DNA of 64,000 bases from Paraburkholderia acidipaludis NBRC 101816 (GCF_000684975.1 NZ_BAXZ01000010.1:186001-250000), one strand, 5' to 3'; numbered from the stretch's first letter, positions 9,660-19,046 are shown. Numbers and translations: made by a program. Notes: a model not told the origin generated them from the sequence alone.

Positions 9660-10718
9660 ATGCAAGCCTGGCTGACCGATCTGCAGCAACTGCTCGCGCA
9701 CGGCGACGCCGCCGTGCTCGTGACGGTCGCGCGCGTCGAAGGATCGGCGCCGCGCGAAGCGGGCACGAAGATGATCGTGACGCGCGAGGCCGCGCGCCAT
9801 ACGATCGGCGGCGGCCACCTCGAATGGAAGGCTATCGAGATCGCGCGCCAGGTGCTGCGCGACGGCATGCGCGCGCCGAACATGCGGCGCCTCGAGCGTC
9901 TCGCGCTCGGCCCGAGCCTCGGCCAGTGCTGCGGCGGCGCGGTCGTGCTCGCGTTCGAGCGGCTCGACGTGGGCGACCTCGGCTGGCTCGCCACGCTGGC
10001 GCGCCGCCTCGCGGCCGGCGCGTCGACCGTGCGTAGCGTATCATTCCGCTCCTCGCGGAATGGCAACCCGATCGGCACGGGCAGCGCCGCGGCGGGCGAC
10101 CCCGTCTTGCTGTCCGAGCCGGAACCGGGCGTGGAAGCCCCCGACTGCCTGCTCTGGGACACGCACGACGGCGAAGGCGGTGCGCTGCTCACCGAAACGA
10201 TCGCGCCCAACGACTTCCCCGTCGTGCTGTTCGGCGCGGGGCACGTGGGCGCGGCGCTCGTGCGTGTGCTCGGCACGCTGCCGTGCCGCGTGCGCTGGGT
10301 GGACGAGCGCGACGCCGCGTTTCCGTCGCCCGAAGCGTTCGCGGCGCTGGCGGCGCCCAACGTCGAGATCGACGCAAACGACGCCCCGGACGAAGCCGTC
10401 GATACGGCCCTGCCGGGCACGAGCTTCATCGTGATGACGCACGATCATTCGCGCGACCTCGAACTCGCCGAGCGCATCCTGCGCCGCGGCGACTACGTGT
10501 TCTTCGGGATGATCGGCTCGCACACGAAGCGCAAGCAGTTCGAGCACCGGCTCGCCGCGCGCGGCATCGATCCGCTGCAGATCGCGCGGATGAAGTGCCC
10601 GCTCGGCGTCGACGGTATCGTGGACAAGTCGCCCGAAGTCATCGCCATCTCGGCCGCCGCACAGCTCCTGCAGGCGATCGAGGCGCACGCGGCCCATGCC
10701 CTCGCCCATTCCGCGTGA
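9660..10718 (+). CDS. xdhC: Xanthine dehydrogenase accessory protein XdhC
   Basis: A 352-aa cofactor chaperone that binds molybdenum cofactor, promotes its sulfuration and inserts it into XdhB. The N-terminal XdhC/CoxI domain has VARVEGSAPREAGTKM and GGGHLEWKA followed by LGPSLGQCCGG, whose Cys residues match the conserved Cys of this family. The C-terminal Rossmann-like domain has LFGAGHVGAALVRVL. An AAGGAGA ribosome site lies just upstream. It is third in the xdhABC order, 91 bp after xdhB. Confidence 0.95.
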   Translation: MQAWLTDLQQLLAHGDAAVLVTVARVEGSAPREAGTKMIVTREAARHTIGGGHLEWKAIEIARQVLRDGMRAPNMRRLERLALGPSLGQCCGGAVVLAFERLDVGDLGWLATLARRLAAGASTVRSVSFRSSRNGNPIGTGSAAAGDPVLLSEPEPGVEAPDCLLWDTHDGEGGALLTETIAPNDFPVVLFGAGHVGAALVRVLGTLPCRVRWVDERDAAFPSPEAFAALAAPNVEIDANDAPDEAVDTALPGTSFIVMTHDHSRDLELAERILRRGDYVFFGMIGSHTKRKQFEHRLAARGIDPLQIARMKCPLGVDGIVDKSPEVIAISAAAQLLQAIEAHAAHALAHSA

Positions 10719-10746
10719 TGTCATCTATCTACGGACCGACCCAACC

Positions 10747-11790
10747 ATGACCATCACGACCACCGCAGTCCCGCTCACCGAAAAGGCCGCGCGCGCGCCG
10801 AAGTCCGAGCTGCACATCCATATCGAAGGCTCGCTGGAGCCCGAGCTGATCTTCGCGCTCGCCCAGCGCAACCATGTGAAGCTCGCCTACGACTCGATCG
10901 AGTCGCTGCGCCGCGCCTACGCGTTCACCGACCTGCAGTCGTTTCTGGACATTTACTACGCCGGCGCGAGCGTGCTGCTCGAAGAGCAGGACTTCTACGA
11001 CATGACGATGGCCTACTGCGAGCGCGCGCTCGCCGACAACGTCGTGCACACCGAAATTTTCTTCGACCCGCAGACGCACACCGAGCGCGGCGTGCCCATC
11101 GAAACCGTGGTTGCGGGTATCGACCGCGCGCTCGCCGACGCCGAAAAGCGCGGCCTCACGAGCAAGCTGATCCTGTGCTTCCTGCGGCACCTCAGCGAAG
11201 CGGACGCGCTCGCCACGTTCGACGCCGCGCTGCCGCTCTTCGACCGCTATCCGCGCATGATCGGCGTGGGCCTCGACTCGTCCGAGCGCGGGCATCCGCC
11301 TTCGAAGTTCGAGCGCGTGTTCGGGCAAGCGCGTGCCAAAGGGCTGAAGCTCGTTGCGCACGCGGGCGAGGAAGGCCCGCCGTCGTACATCTACGAAGCG
11401 CTCGACCTGCTGAAGGTGGACCGCGTCGACCACGGCGTGCGCAGCATCGAGGACGCGGCGCTCGTCACGCGTCTTGCCGACACGCGCGTGGCGCTCACGG
11501 TCTGCCCGCTCTCGAACCTCAAGCTGTGCGTGTTCGACGACATGGCAAAACACACGCTCAAGGACCTGCTCGACCACGGTGTGGCGGTCACGGTCAATTC
11601 CGACGATCCCGCCTACTTCGGCGGCTATGTCAACGAGAACTACACCGCGATCATCGACGCACTGAAGCTGAACGATCAGGAGGTCTACACGATCCTGCGC
11701 AACGGCTTCGAAGCGTCTTTCGTGAGCCCCGAAGAGCGCGCCGCGCTGATCGCGAAGCTCGACGCTTACTGGAGCGCCACGACCTCATAA
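10747..11790 (+). CDS. Adenosine/adenine deaminase (probably type 2 adenine deaminase)
   Basis: A 347-aa metal-dependent deaminase. It starts with the zinc-binding segment ELHIHIEGSLEPELIF and also has CFLRHLSEADA, VAHAGEEG, VDHGV and NSDDPAYFGGY, all adenosine-deaminase-family signatures. The combination IEGSLEPELIFALAQRN and EEQDFYDMTMAY is closer to the fungal/bacterial adenine deaminase branch than to classical Add. Adenine deamination would feed hypoxanthine directly to the XdhABC enzyme encoded just upstream. I chose ATG 10747 (MTITTTAV) rather than the in-frame 10696, which overlaps xdhC. Often annotated simply as adenosine deaminase. Confidence 0.88.
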   Translation: MTITTTAVPLTEKAARAPKSELHIHIEGSLEPELIFALAQRNHVKLAYDSIESLRRAYAFTDLQSFLDIYYAGASVLLEEQDFYDMTMAYCERALADNVVHTEIFFDPQTHTERGVPIETVVAGIDRALADAEKRGLTSKLILCFLRHLSEADALATFDAALPLFDRYPRMIGVGLDSSERGHPPSKFERVFGQARAKGLKLVAHAGEEGPPSYIYEALDLLKVDRVDHGVRSIEDAALVTRLADTRVALTVCPLSNLKLCVFDDMAKHTLKDLLDHGVAVTVNSDDPAYFGGYVNENYTAIIDALKLNDQEVYTILRNGFEASFVSPEERAALIAKLDAYWSATTS

Positions 11791-11959
11791 GCGCATCGGG
11801 CAGCACGATTTAAGCGCCCCGAAAGGGGCAGCCATACACCGCAGGGACCGGCGCGACAGCGCCGGGCCGTGGGCTCTCGCGCGCCGTGTTTTTCAGGGAC
11901 GGCGCACATAAGGGACCTCAACCTCACTCAAACCTGAAGATTTCGGAGACGCAGTTCCC
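11791..11959. other. Short intergenic region with a GC-rich hairpin
   Basis: A small stem (GCCCC-GAAA-GGGGC type) lies at about 11814-11828 and a second GC-rich inverted segment near 11850. Neither is followed by a T-run, so these are not clear terminators. The role is unknown. Confidence 0.35.
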
Positions 11960-13279
11960 ATGACTCAATCGGCTTACCGCGCAAAACTGTTGACGTTCAA
12001 AGGCGACCCCGCGCAATCGTCCGACGCCGCTGTCTTTCACGAAGACGGTGTCGTGATCGTCGAAGACGGCCACGTGGCCGCCTCGGGCGCGTGGTCCGCG
12101 CTCGCGGGCCTCGTCGCCGACGGCGCCACCGTCCACGACCTGCGCGACAAGCTGATCGTGCCGGGCTTCATCGACACGCACATCCACTACCCGCAGACCG
12201 ACATGATCGCGTCGCCGGCGCCCGGTCTCCTGCCGTGGCTGGAAACGTATACGTTCCCGACCGAGCGCGGCTTCGAGAAAGAGGCCGTGGCCGAGGACAC
12301 GGCGCGCTTCTTCGTCGACGAACTGCTTGCGAGCGGCACCACCACGGCGCTCGTCTATTGCACGGTGCACAAGCAATCGGCCGATGCGCTCTTTTCCGCG
12401 AGCGAGGCGAAGAACCTGCGCATGATCGCCGGCAAGGTGCTGATGGACCGTCACTGCCCGGAGTTCCTGCGCGACACGCCGCAGACGGGCTACGACGACA
12501 GCGCCGAGCTGATCGGCCGCTGGCACAAGCGCGGCCGCCAGATGTACGCGCTCACGCCGCGCTTCGCGCCCACCTCGACCGAAGCGCAGCTCGAAGCCTG
12601 CCAGGCGCTCGCGAAGGCGCATCCGGACATCTTCATCCAGAGCCACGTGGCCGAGAATCCCGACGAGGTGAAGTGGGTGAGCGAGCTCTTTCCGCGCCAC
12701 CGCAGCTATCTGGACGTCTACGATCATTACGGACTCCTGCGTCGCCGCGCGGTGTACGGCCACTGCATCTGGCTCGACGACGAGGACCGCCGCCGCATGG
12801 CGCAGACGGGCACGGTCGCGGCGCACTGCCCGACCTCGAACCTCTTCCTCGGCAGCGGCCTGTTCGACTTCGACAAGGCCAACGAATCGGCCATGCCCGT
12901 GACGCTCGCGACGGACGTGGGCGGCGGCACGTCGTTCTCGATGCTGCAGACCATGAACGAAGCGCATAAAGTCGCGCGCATGGGTGGCCACCACCTCACC
13001 GCCACGCGCATGTTCTGGCTCGCGACGGCGGGCGCGGCACAGGCGCTCGATCTGGCCGACACCATCGGCACGCTCGCGCCGACGAGCGAAGCCGACTTCG
13101 TCGTGCTCGACCCGCGGGCCACCCCGCTACTCGCGCGGCGCACGGCGCGCGCGGAATCGCTTGAAGAACTGCTGTTCGCGCTCGCGCTGCTCGGCGACGA
13201 CCGCGCCGTCCATGAGACCTACGCGGCCGGCAAACGCGTGCATCGCCGCGGCGAGCGCGCGCAAAGCGCTGTGCTATAA
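11960..13279 (+). CDS. guaD: Guanine deaminase
   Basis: A 439-aa amidohydrolase that converts guanine to xanthine and ammonia. The metal-binding PGFIDTHIHYPQTD motif is near residue 70. Other family signatures are KVLMDRHCPEFLRD, HVAENPDEVKWV, YGHCIWLDDED and ATDVGGGTSFSML. It completes a purine-base set with the upstream deaminase and xanthine dehydrogenase: both deaminases feed XdhABC. The stop codon at 13277-13279 lies inside a TATAAT box that probably serves the next transcript. Confidence 0.95.
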   Translation: MTQSAYRAKLLTFKGDPAQSSDAAVFHEDGVVIVEDGHVAASGAWSALAGLVADGATVHDLRDKLIVPGFIDTHIHYPQTDMIASPAPGLLPWLETYTFPTERGFEKEAVAEDTARFFVDELLASGTTTALVYCTVHKQSADALFSASEAKNLRMIAGKVLMDRHCPEFLRDTPQTGYDDSAELIGRWHKRGRQMYALTPRFAPTSTEAQLEACQALAKAHPDIFIQSHVAENPDEVKWVSELFPRHRSYLDVYDHYGLLRRRAVYGHCIWLDDEDRRRMAQTGTVAAHCPTSNLFLGSGLFDFDKANESAMPVTLATDVGGGTSFSMLQTMNEAHKVARMGGHHLTATRMFWLATAGAAQALDLADTIGTLAPTSEADFVVLDPRATPLLARRTARAESLEELLFALALLGDDRAVHETYAAGKRVHRRGERAQSAVL

Positions 13280-13280
13280 T
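13275..13280 (+). promoter_or_regulatory. -10 element for the riboswitch transcript
   Basis: A perfect TATAAT sits 11 bp before the first conserved riboswitch bases. It overlaps the guaD stop codon. No good -35 is visible 17 bp upstream, so strength is uncertain. Confidence 0.55.
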
Positions 13281-13284
13281 CCGC

Positions 13285-13436
13285 CGCTCATTGGGGAGTA
13301 GCCGCCCCGCATCGTGCCGCGCAACACGCCTTCCACGAAGGCTCACGCGCCCGGCGCACGATCCGCGGGGGCACCTGTCAACAAACTTGGCCTTCGCGGC
13401 CATGGCAGGTGCAGCCTCTGGCCTAGCGAGACCGAT
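13285..13436 (+). ncRNA. yybP-ykoY (manganese) riboswitch
   Basis: The leader contains the family's conserved pieces in order: GGGGAGTAGCC near 13293, GTCAACAAACTTGGCC near 13377-13392 and GCGAGACC near 13426-13433. The closing P1 helix CATTGG / CCGATG can be paired at 13289-13294 and 13432-13437. The riboswitch class binds Mn2+ and switches on Mn exporter genes. The gene downstream is a Gdt1/TMEM165-type protein, one of the exporter families regulated this way, which supports the call. Confidence 0.85.
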
Positions 13437-13477
13437 GACCCATAACCGCCGCAACAGGGCCCGGCGGGTTGTGGGTC
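13437..13477 (+). promoter_or_regulatory. Hairpin after the Mn riboswitch, candidate expression platform
   Basis: The arms GACCCATAACCGCCG and CGGCGGGTTGTGGGTC pair almost completely, leaving a 10-nt loop. The left arm begins immediately at the end of riboswitch helix P1, so the two may exclude each other. There is no T-run, so Rho-dependent or translational control is more likely than an intrinsic terminator. Confidence 0.5.
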
Positions 13478-13515
13478 GTCGCTCGCACTCATCTCGGCCC
13501 GAGGATTTTCAGAAA

Positions 13516-14088
13516 ATGGATCAAGCCTTTCTCGTTTCCACGGGTGCCGTCGCGCTTGCCGAAATCGGCGACAAGACGCAACTGCTTTCGCTCGTCCTGG
13601 CCGCGCGCTATCGCAAACCCATGCCGATCATTCTCGGCGTGCTGGTCGCCACCCTCGTCAATCACGCGGGCGCGGGCGCGCTCGGCACCTGGCTCGGCGC
13701 GCTCGTCACGCCTTCCGTGATGCGCTGGGCGCTGGCCGCCTCGTTCGTCGCCATGGGCTTATGGATACTCGTGCCCGACAAGCTCGACGAAGGCGAAGCC
13801 AACGTCAACCGTTCGCGGCTCGGCGTGTTCGGCGCAACCGTCGTGACCTTCTTCCTCGCCGAGATGGGCGACAAGACGCAGATCGCCACCGTGGCGCTCG
13901 CCGCGCGCTTTCACGACTTCTTCGGTGTGGTGTCCGGCACCACGCTCGGCATGATGATCGCCAACGTGCCTGCCATCCTGCTGGGCGACCGCTTTGCGCA
14001 CAAGCTGCCGACGAAGCTCGTGCACGGCATCGCCGCCGTCATGTTCGTCGTGCTTGGCGTGCTGGCGGTGATGGGCGTGGGAATCTAG
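13516..14088 (+). CDS. Gdt1/TMEM165-family (UPF0016) manganese exporter
   Basis: A 190-aa membrane protein with two copies of the family signature: EIGDKTQL near residue 15 and EMGDKTQI near residue 115, each opening a three-helix repeat. UPF0016/Gdt1 proteins export Mn2+ (and Ca2+ in eukaryotes). The start at 13516 follows directly on the riboswitch leader. In-frame sequence upstream to 13291 is the riboswitch, not protein. Confidence 0.92.
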   Translation: MDQAFLVSTGAVALAEIGDKTQLLSLVLAARYRKPMPIILGVLVATLVNHAGAGALGTWLGALVTPSVMRWALAASFVAMGLWILVPDKLDEGEANVNRSRLGVFGATVVTFFLAEMGDKTQIATVALAARFHDFFGVVSGTTLGMMIANVPAILLGDRFAHKLPTKLVHGIAAVMFVVLGVLAVMGVGI

Positions 14089-14156
14089 GCGAAACGAGAG
14101 GCGGCGGCGCCTGAAAACCCACGGCGCCGCGCCGTTCGCTTGCCCGGCAGGAAGGC

Positions 14157-14831
14157 CTACTGTGCCGTGGCTGCGCCCGAAGCGGGCATGGGCGCGGCCA
14201 CTTCGTTCGGCGCCCCGCCGTTCTTCTCGACCGGCAGCCTGACCTCCTGCACGGAACCGTTCGCCAGCGGGAAATTCGAGAGCGCGCTGCGCGCGAGGTA
14301 CGGCATCGCGCGCACGAGCGACGGCTCGTCGCCGGAAGTGCGCGCCGTCACGTTGTAGAGCTCCTTGCCCGTCGCCTTGTCGGTGATGCGGATGCCAAGC
14401 GCGTGCGTATAGACCGGATAGGTCTGGTTCACGTATGCGGGCGCGTAGGGCCCCCACGCTCCCCACGGATTGAACGGCCCCCAGTACGGCGCCGGCCACG
14501 GGTTGTAGAACACCGGCTGCGCCACCGTCACCTGATCCATGCGGCTGCCATAGGCGAGCCCCACCAGATAGCGCGCCTGCCGTTCGTCGACCTGGCGGAA
14601 CGCATATTGCGCCAACCCGTCGGCCACCATGCGCTCGTAGGTCTCTTCCTCGATGCTGTGCTTCTGGTCGGGGTTGCGCGCAAAGGCATAGGTGCGCGTG
14701 GCGTCGCTGCCGCCTTCCCACGCCGAGAACGCCGTCACCTGGCTCGTCACGTAGGTCGTACAGCCGGACAGCGTCACGGCAAACGCCGCCAGCAGCATCA
14801 GGGCGCGGCGGGTCCATCGGTCATGCTTCAT
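14157..14831 (-). CDS. DUF4136-domain lipoprotein
   Basis: A 224-aa predicted lipoprotein. A signal peptide ends in a lipobox LSGC near residues 21-24, followed by a DUF4136-type domain (FSAWEGGSDATRTYAFAR near the N-terminus, IRITDKATGKELYNVTARTS near the middle). An aromatic/Pro-rich stretch with NPWPAPYWGPFNPWG lies between them. Function is unknown for the family. It is divergent from pepN. The frame stays open far upstream to 17198, but that part is antisense to pepN. Confidence 0.85.
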   Translation of the reverse strand: MKHDRWTRRALMLLAAFAVTLSGCTTYVTSQVTAFSAWEGGSDATRTYAFARNPDQKHSIEEETYERMVADGLAQYAFRQVDERQARYLVGLAYGSRMDQVTVAQPVFYNPWPAPYWGPFNPWGAWGPYAPAYVNQTYPVYTHALGIRITDKATGKELYNVTARTSGDEPSLVRAMPYLARSALSNFPLANGSVQEVRLPVEKNGGAPNEVAAPMPASGAATAQ

Positions 14832-15113
14832 GGTCTTCTCGTGTCTATTGGTCGAAAGCGCGGTCGAGGCGGTAGCGCCCGACCCCCGGCACGGCAATCC
14901 GATGATCATACTGACTCGCGCAAATGGGGGAAAGTTCGCGCGCGGCCCCGCACCCGACGCCCGCCTCCACGGCCAACCCGGACAAGCCGGCCGAGCCTTT
15001 GTACAATGAGACGATGCGCCGCGCCACAAGCGCCCAAAAGCAGCGCCCACAAGCAGCGCCCCACAAGCGGCAGAACGGGCGCGACGCCCCATTCGACGAG
15101 ATCCCACCCGACC

Positions 15114-17801
15114 ATGTCCGATACGACCGCCACGCCCAACGTGATTCGCCGCGCCGACTACGCGCCACCTGCTTTCCTGATCGATACCGTCGATCTCGAG
15201 TTCGACCTCGTCCCTGAGCGCACGATCGTGAAAAGCACGCTGCGCGTTCGCCGCAACCCCGCTGCCGCCGCTACGCCGCACCTCGAACTGATGGGGGAGC
15301 AACTGGAGTTCGTGAGCGCGGCGCTCGACGGCAAGCCGTATGCGAACGTGCGCGCGCACGAGCATGGCCTGACGGTCGAGAACGTGCCCGACGGTTTCGA
15401 GCTCACGCTCACCGGCGCCTGTAACCCGGCGGCCAATACGACGCTTTCGGGCCTCTACGTTTCGGGCGGCAACTTCTTTACGCAGTGCGAAGCCGAAGGC
15501 TTTCGCCGCATTACGTGGTTCCTCGACCGCCCGGACGTGATGGCCACCTACACGGTCACGCTGCGCGCCGACAAGGCCGCGTATCCGCTCCTGCTCTCGA
15601 ACGGCAACCTGATCGCGGAAGGCGACCTGCCCGACGGCCGCCACTACGCGAAATGGGAAGACCCGTTCCGCAAGCCGAGCTACCTGTTCGCGCTGGTCGC
15701 GGGCAAGCTCGTTGCGCTGGAAGAGCGCATCAAGAGCGGCTCGGGCAAGGAAAAGCTGCTGCAAGTCTGGGTCGAGCCGCACGACCTCGACAAGACACGC
15801 CATGCGATGGACTCGCTCATCCACTCGATCCGCTGGGACGAGGCGCGCTTCGGGCTCGAACTCGATCTCGACCGCTTCATGATCGTCGCCGTGAGCGACT
15901 TCAACATGGGCGCAATGGAGAACAAGGGGCTCAACATCTTCAACACGAAGTACGTGCTGGCGAATCCCGAAACGGCCACGGACGTCGACTTCGCCAACAT
16001 CGAAGCCGTGGTCGGCCACGAGTACTTCCATAACTGGACCGGCAACCGCGTGACCTGCCGCGACTGGTTCCAGTTGAGCCTGAAGGAAGGCCTCACGGTA
16101 TTCCGCGACCAGGAGTTCTCGGCAGCCATGTCGGGCGGCGACGAAAACGAAGCGGCGCGCGCGACCAAGCGCATCGAAGACGTGCGCGTGCTGCGCCAGA
16201 TGCAGTTCGCCGAAGACGCGGGACCGATGGCGCACCCGGTGCGGCCCGAGAGCTACGTCGAGATCAACAACTTCTACACGATGACGGTCTACGAGAAAGG
16301 CTCGGAAGTCGTGCGGATGTATCAGACGCTCTTCGGCCGCGAAGGCTTTCGCAAGGGCATGGACCTGTACTTCAAGCGCCATGACGGCCAGGCGGTGACC
16401 TGCGACGACTTCCGCGCCGCCATGGCCGACGCCAACGGCCGCGACCTCGCGCAGTACGAGCGCTGGTACAGCCAGGCGGGCACGCCGCGCGTGACGGTCA
16501 CGACACGCTACTACGAAGCGCAGAAGCGTTACAGCGTGACGCTCGCGCAGGACTACGGCAACGCCTCGCCGGCCGCGCGCGAAACGCAGACGGGGCCGCT
16601 CCTGATCCCGTTCGCGATCGGCTTGATCGGCGCTACCGGCGAGGATCTGCCGCTGCGTCTCGAAAGCGAGGCGAACGCGCAAGGCACGACTCGCGTGCTC
16701 GAACTCGCGGAAGCCCAGCAGACCTTCACGTTCGTCGACGTGCCGGCGAAGCCGCTGCCCTCGCTCCTGCGCAACTTCTCCGCGCCGGTGATCGTCGAGT
16801 ACGAGTACGGCAACGACGAACTGGCCTTCCTGCTCGCCCACGACAGCGACCCGTTCAACCGCTGGGAAGCCGGCCAGCGCCTCGCGACGCGCGAGCTGCT
16901 CGCGCTCGCCGCGCGCGCGGGCCAGCCGCTCGAAGTCACCGACGACGTGATCGACGCGTTCCGCCGCGTGCTCAACGACGAAGCGCTCTCGCCGTCGTTC
17001 CGCGAACTTGCACTGATGCTGCCGTCGGAAACGTATCTGGCCGAACAGATGGCCGAATCGGACCCGGCCGCCGTGCACGCGGCGCGCCAGTTTCTGCGCA
17101 AGCGTCTTGGCACGGCGCTCAAGGCCGACTGGCTCGCCGCTTATGAGAAGCACCTCACGCCGGGCGCCTACGAGCCGACACCCGAGGCGGCCGGCCATCG
17201 TGCGCTGAAGAACCTCGCGCTCTCGTATCTCTCGGAACTCGACGATCCGGCCGACGCCGTGCGCCTCGCCGCCGCGCAGTACGACGGGGCGAACAACATG
17301 ACCGACCGCGCGGCCGCGCTCTCGGTACTGCTAAACGCCTCGGCGGCTACGGGCGGCGACTTCGCGAACAAGGCGCTGGAAGACTTCTACGCGCGCTTCG
17401 AAAAGGAACCGCTCGTCATCGACAAGTGGTTCGCCCTGCAGGCCGCGCAGCGCGGCAGCGCGGCGCGGCCGGTGATCGAGACCGTGCGCGCGCTGCTGCG
17501 TCATCCCGCGTTCAACCTGAAGAATCCGAACCGCGCGCGCTCGCTGATCTTCAGCTTCTGCGCAGCGAACCCCGCTCAGTTCCATGCCGCCGACGGCTCG
17601 GGCTACGCGTTCTGGGCCGAGCAGGTGCTCGCGCTCGACGCGATCAACCCGCAGGTCGCCGCACGCCTTGCGCGCAGCCTCGAGTTGTGGCGCCGCTTCA
17701 CGCCGGCCCTGCGCGAACCGATGCGCGCCGCGCTGGAGAAAGTCGCCGCCGGCGCGAAGTCGCGCGACGTGCGTGAGATCGTCGAGAAGGCGCTGGCGTA
17801 A
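15114..17801 (+). CDS. pepN: Aminopeptidase N (M1 family)
   Basis: An 895-aa zinc aminopeptidase. The exopeptidase motif GAMEN is at residues 266-270, and the zinc site HEYFH at 302-306 is followed by the downstream Glu in LKEGLTVFRDQEF. Length and the DUF3458-like C-terminal half match gamma/betaproteobacterial PepN, a cytosolic enzyme of peptide turnover. The start at 15114 (MSDTTATPNVIRRADY) fits homologues and is preceded by a TACAAT -10 near 15001. The frame opens earlier, but that region is non-coding. Confidence 0.95.
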   Translation: MSDTTATPNVIRRADYAPPAFLIDTVDLEFDLVPERTIVKSTLRVRRNPAAAATPHLELMGEQLEFVSAALDGKPYANVRAHEHGLTVENVPDGFELTLTGACNPAANTTLSGLYVSGGNFFTQCEAEGFRRITWFLDRPDVMATYTVTLRADKAAYPLLLSNGNLIAEGDLPDGRHYAKWEDPFRKPSYLFALVAGKLVALEERIKSGSGKEKLLQVWVEPHDLDKTRHAMDSLIHSIRWDEARFGLELDLDRFMIVAVSDFNMGAMENKGLNIFNTKYVLANPETATDVDFANIEAVVGHEYFHNWTGNRVTCRDWFQLSLKEGLTVFRDQEFSAAMSGGDENEAARATKRIEDVRVLRQMQFAEDAGPMAHPVRPESYVEINNFYTMTVYEKGSEVVRMYQTLFGREGFRKGMDLYFKRHDGQAVTCDDFRAAMADANGRDLAQYERWYSQAGTPRVTVTTRYYEAQKRYSVTLAQDYGNASPAARETQTGPLLIPFAIGLIGATGEDLPLRLESEANAQGTTRVLELAEAQQTFTFVDVPAKPLPSLLRNFSAPVIVEYEYGNDELAFLLAHDSDPFNRWEAGQRLATRELLALAARAGQPLEVTDDVIDAFRRVLNDEALSPSFRELALMLPSETYLAEQMAESDPAAVHAARQFLRKRLGTALKADWLAAYEKHLTPGAYEPTPEAAGHRALKNLALSYLSELDDPADAVRLAAAQYDGANNMTDRAAALSVLLNASAATGGDFANKALEDFYARFEKEPLVIDKWFALQAAQRGSAARPVIETVRALLRHPAFNLKNPNRARSLIFSFCAANPAQFHAADGSGYAFWAEQVLALDAINPQVAARLARSLELWRRFTPALREPMRAALEKVAAGAKSRDVREIVEKALA

Positions 17802-17854
17802 GCCGCCGGAATGCGGCGCGGCCCCAGCCGCTGCGCCGCGGCGAAATCCCCGCA

Positions 17855-17881
17855 AGCCTGCCCGCCCGGCAGGCTTTTTTA
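17855..17881 (+). terminator. Intrinsic terminator after pepN
   Basis: The stem AGCCTGCC / GGCAGGCT with a 5-nt loop is followed by seven Ts. It lies between the pepN stop and fbp. Confidence 0.85.
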
Positions 17882-17968
17882 TTCATTTTTTTCGCGCCGC
17901 CGCACCCGGGCCGGGCAAGATCGAGCGGGTAGAATTGCACTATTCCCAAGCCTTTCCGGAGTCCTGCA

Positions 17969-18985
17969 ATGGCTTTGCAACGTCGTACCACCCTCACGAA
18001 GTACCTGATCGAGCAGCAGCGCGAGCACCGCAATCTGCCCGCCGACCTGCGCCTCCTGATCGAAGTCGTCGCCCGCGCCTGCAAGGCGATCAGCTTCAAC
18101 GTCAGCAAGGGCGCGCTGGGCGATGCACTGGGCACCGCCGGCAGCGAAAACGTCCAGGGCGAGGTGCAGAAGAACCTCGACATCCTCTCGAACGAAATCC
18201 TGCTCGACGCCAACGAGTGGGGCGGTAACCTCGCCGCCATGGCATCGGAAGAGATGGAAACCTTTTTCCCGATTCCGGCCAACTATCCGAAGGGCGAATA
18301 CCTGCTCGTGTTCGATCCGCTCGACGGTTCGTCGAATATCGACGTGAACGTCTCGATCGGCACGATCTTTTCGGTGCTGCGCTGCCCGGACGGCCAGCAA
18401 CCCACCGAGGCCTCGTTCCTGCAGCCGGGCACGAAGCAGGTCGCGGCGGGTTACGCCGTGTACGGCCCGCAAACCGTGCTCGTGCTCACGACCGGCCACG
18501 GCGTGAACTGCTTCACGCTCGACCGCGAACTGGGCTCGTGGGTGCTCACGCAAAGCAACATGCGCATTCCCGAGGAGACGCGCGAATACGCGATCAACGC
18601 CTCGAATGCACGCCACTGGTATGAGCCGGTGCAGAAGTACATTGGCGAGCTGAATGCGGGCAAGGAAGGCCCGCGCGGTGAAAATTTCAATATGCGCTGG
18701 ATCGCCTCGATGGTCGCCGACGTGCACCGTATCCTGAATCGCGGCGGCATCTTCATGTATCCGGCCGACCGCCGCGATCCGTCGAAACCGGGCAAGCTGC
18801 GCCTCATGTACGAAGCGAATCCGATGGCCTTCATCGTCGAGCAGGCGGGCGGCGTGGCGACGAATGGCGAAGCGCGCATTCTCGACATTCAGCCGACGAG
18901 CCTGCATGAGCGTGTGGCGGTGTTCCTCGGGTCGAAGAACGAGGTCGAGCGTGTCACTCGCTACCATCGCGAAGCCAAAAAATGA
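17969..18985 (+). CDS. fbp: Fructose-1,6-bisphosphatase class I
   Basis: A 338-aa gluconeogenic phosphatase that hydrolyses fructose-1,6-bisphosphate to fructose-6-phosphate. The metal/phosphate site reads FDPLDGSSNIDVNVSIGTIF around residues 113-132, and LRLMYEANPMAFIVEQAGG lies near residue 275. The length matches the family. A TAGAAT -10 near 17930 and the terminator after pepN indicate its own transcript. Confidence 0.96.
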   Translation: MALQRRTTLTKYLIEQQREHRNLPADLRLLIEVVARACKAISFNVSKGALGDALGTAGSENVQGEVQKNLDILSNEILLDANEWGGNLAAMASEEMETFFPIPANYPKGEYLLVFDPLDGSSNIDVNVSIGTIFSVLRCPDGQQPTEASFLQPGTKQVAAGYAVYGPQTVLVLTTGHGVNCFTLDRELGSWVLTQSNMRIPEETREYAINASNARHWYEPVQKYIGELNAGKEGPRGENFNMRWIASMVADVHRILNRGGIFMYPADRRDPSKPGKLRLMYEANPMAFIVEQAGGVATNGEARILDIQPTSLHERVAVFLGSKNEVERVTRYHREAKK

Positions 18986-19003
18986 AAAAAGCGCGGGGAG
19001 GGC

Positions 19004-19032
19004 TTGCGTATGCGACGAATCCTTCCTATAAT
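19004..19032 (+). promoter_or_regulatory. Promoter for tRNA-Thr
   Basis: TTGCGT at 19004-19009 and TATAAT at 19027-19032, 17 bp apart, directly upstream of the tRNA. Confidence 0.7.
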
Positions 19033-19046
19033 CTTCGTTCTCTGAT

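Noticed and set aside
6998..10429. Minus-strand open frame of 1143 codons
   Set aside because: It lies antisense to xdhA, xdhB and xdhC, which have clear motifs; composition is typical of a shadow frame.
14157..17198. Minus-strand open frame of 1013 codons
   Set aside because: Only the last 224 codons (the DUF4136 lipoprotein) look like protein. The rest is antisense to pepN and is open because of high GC.
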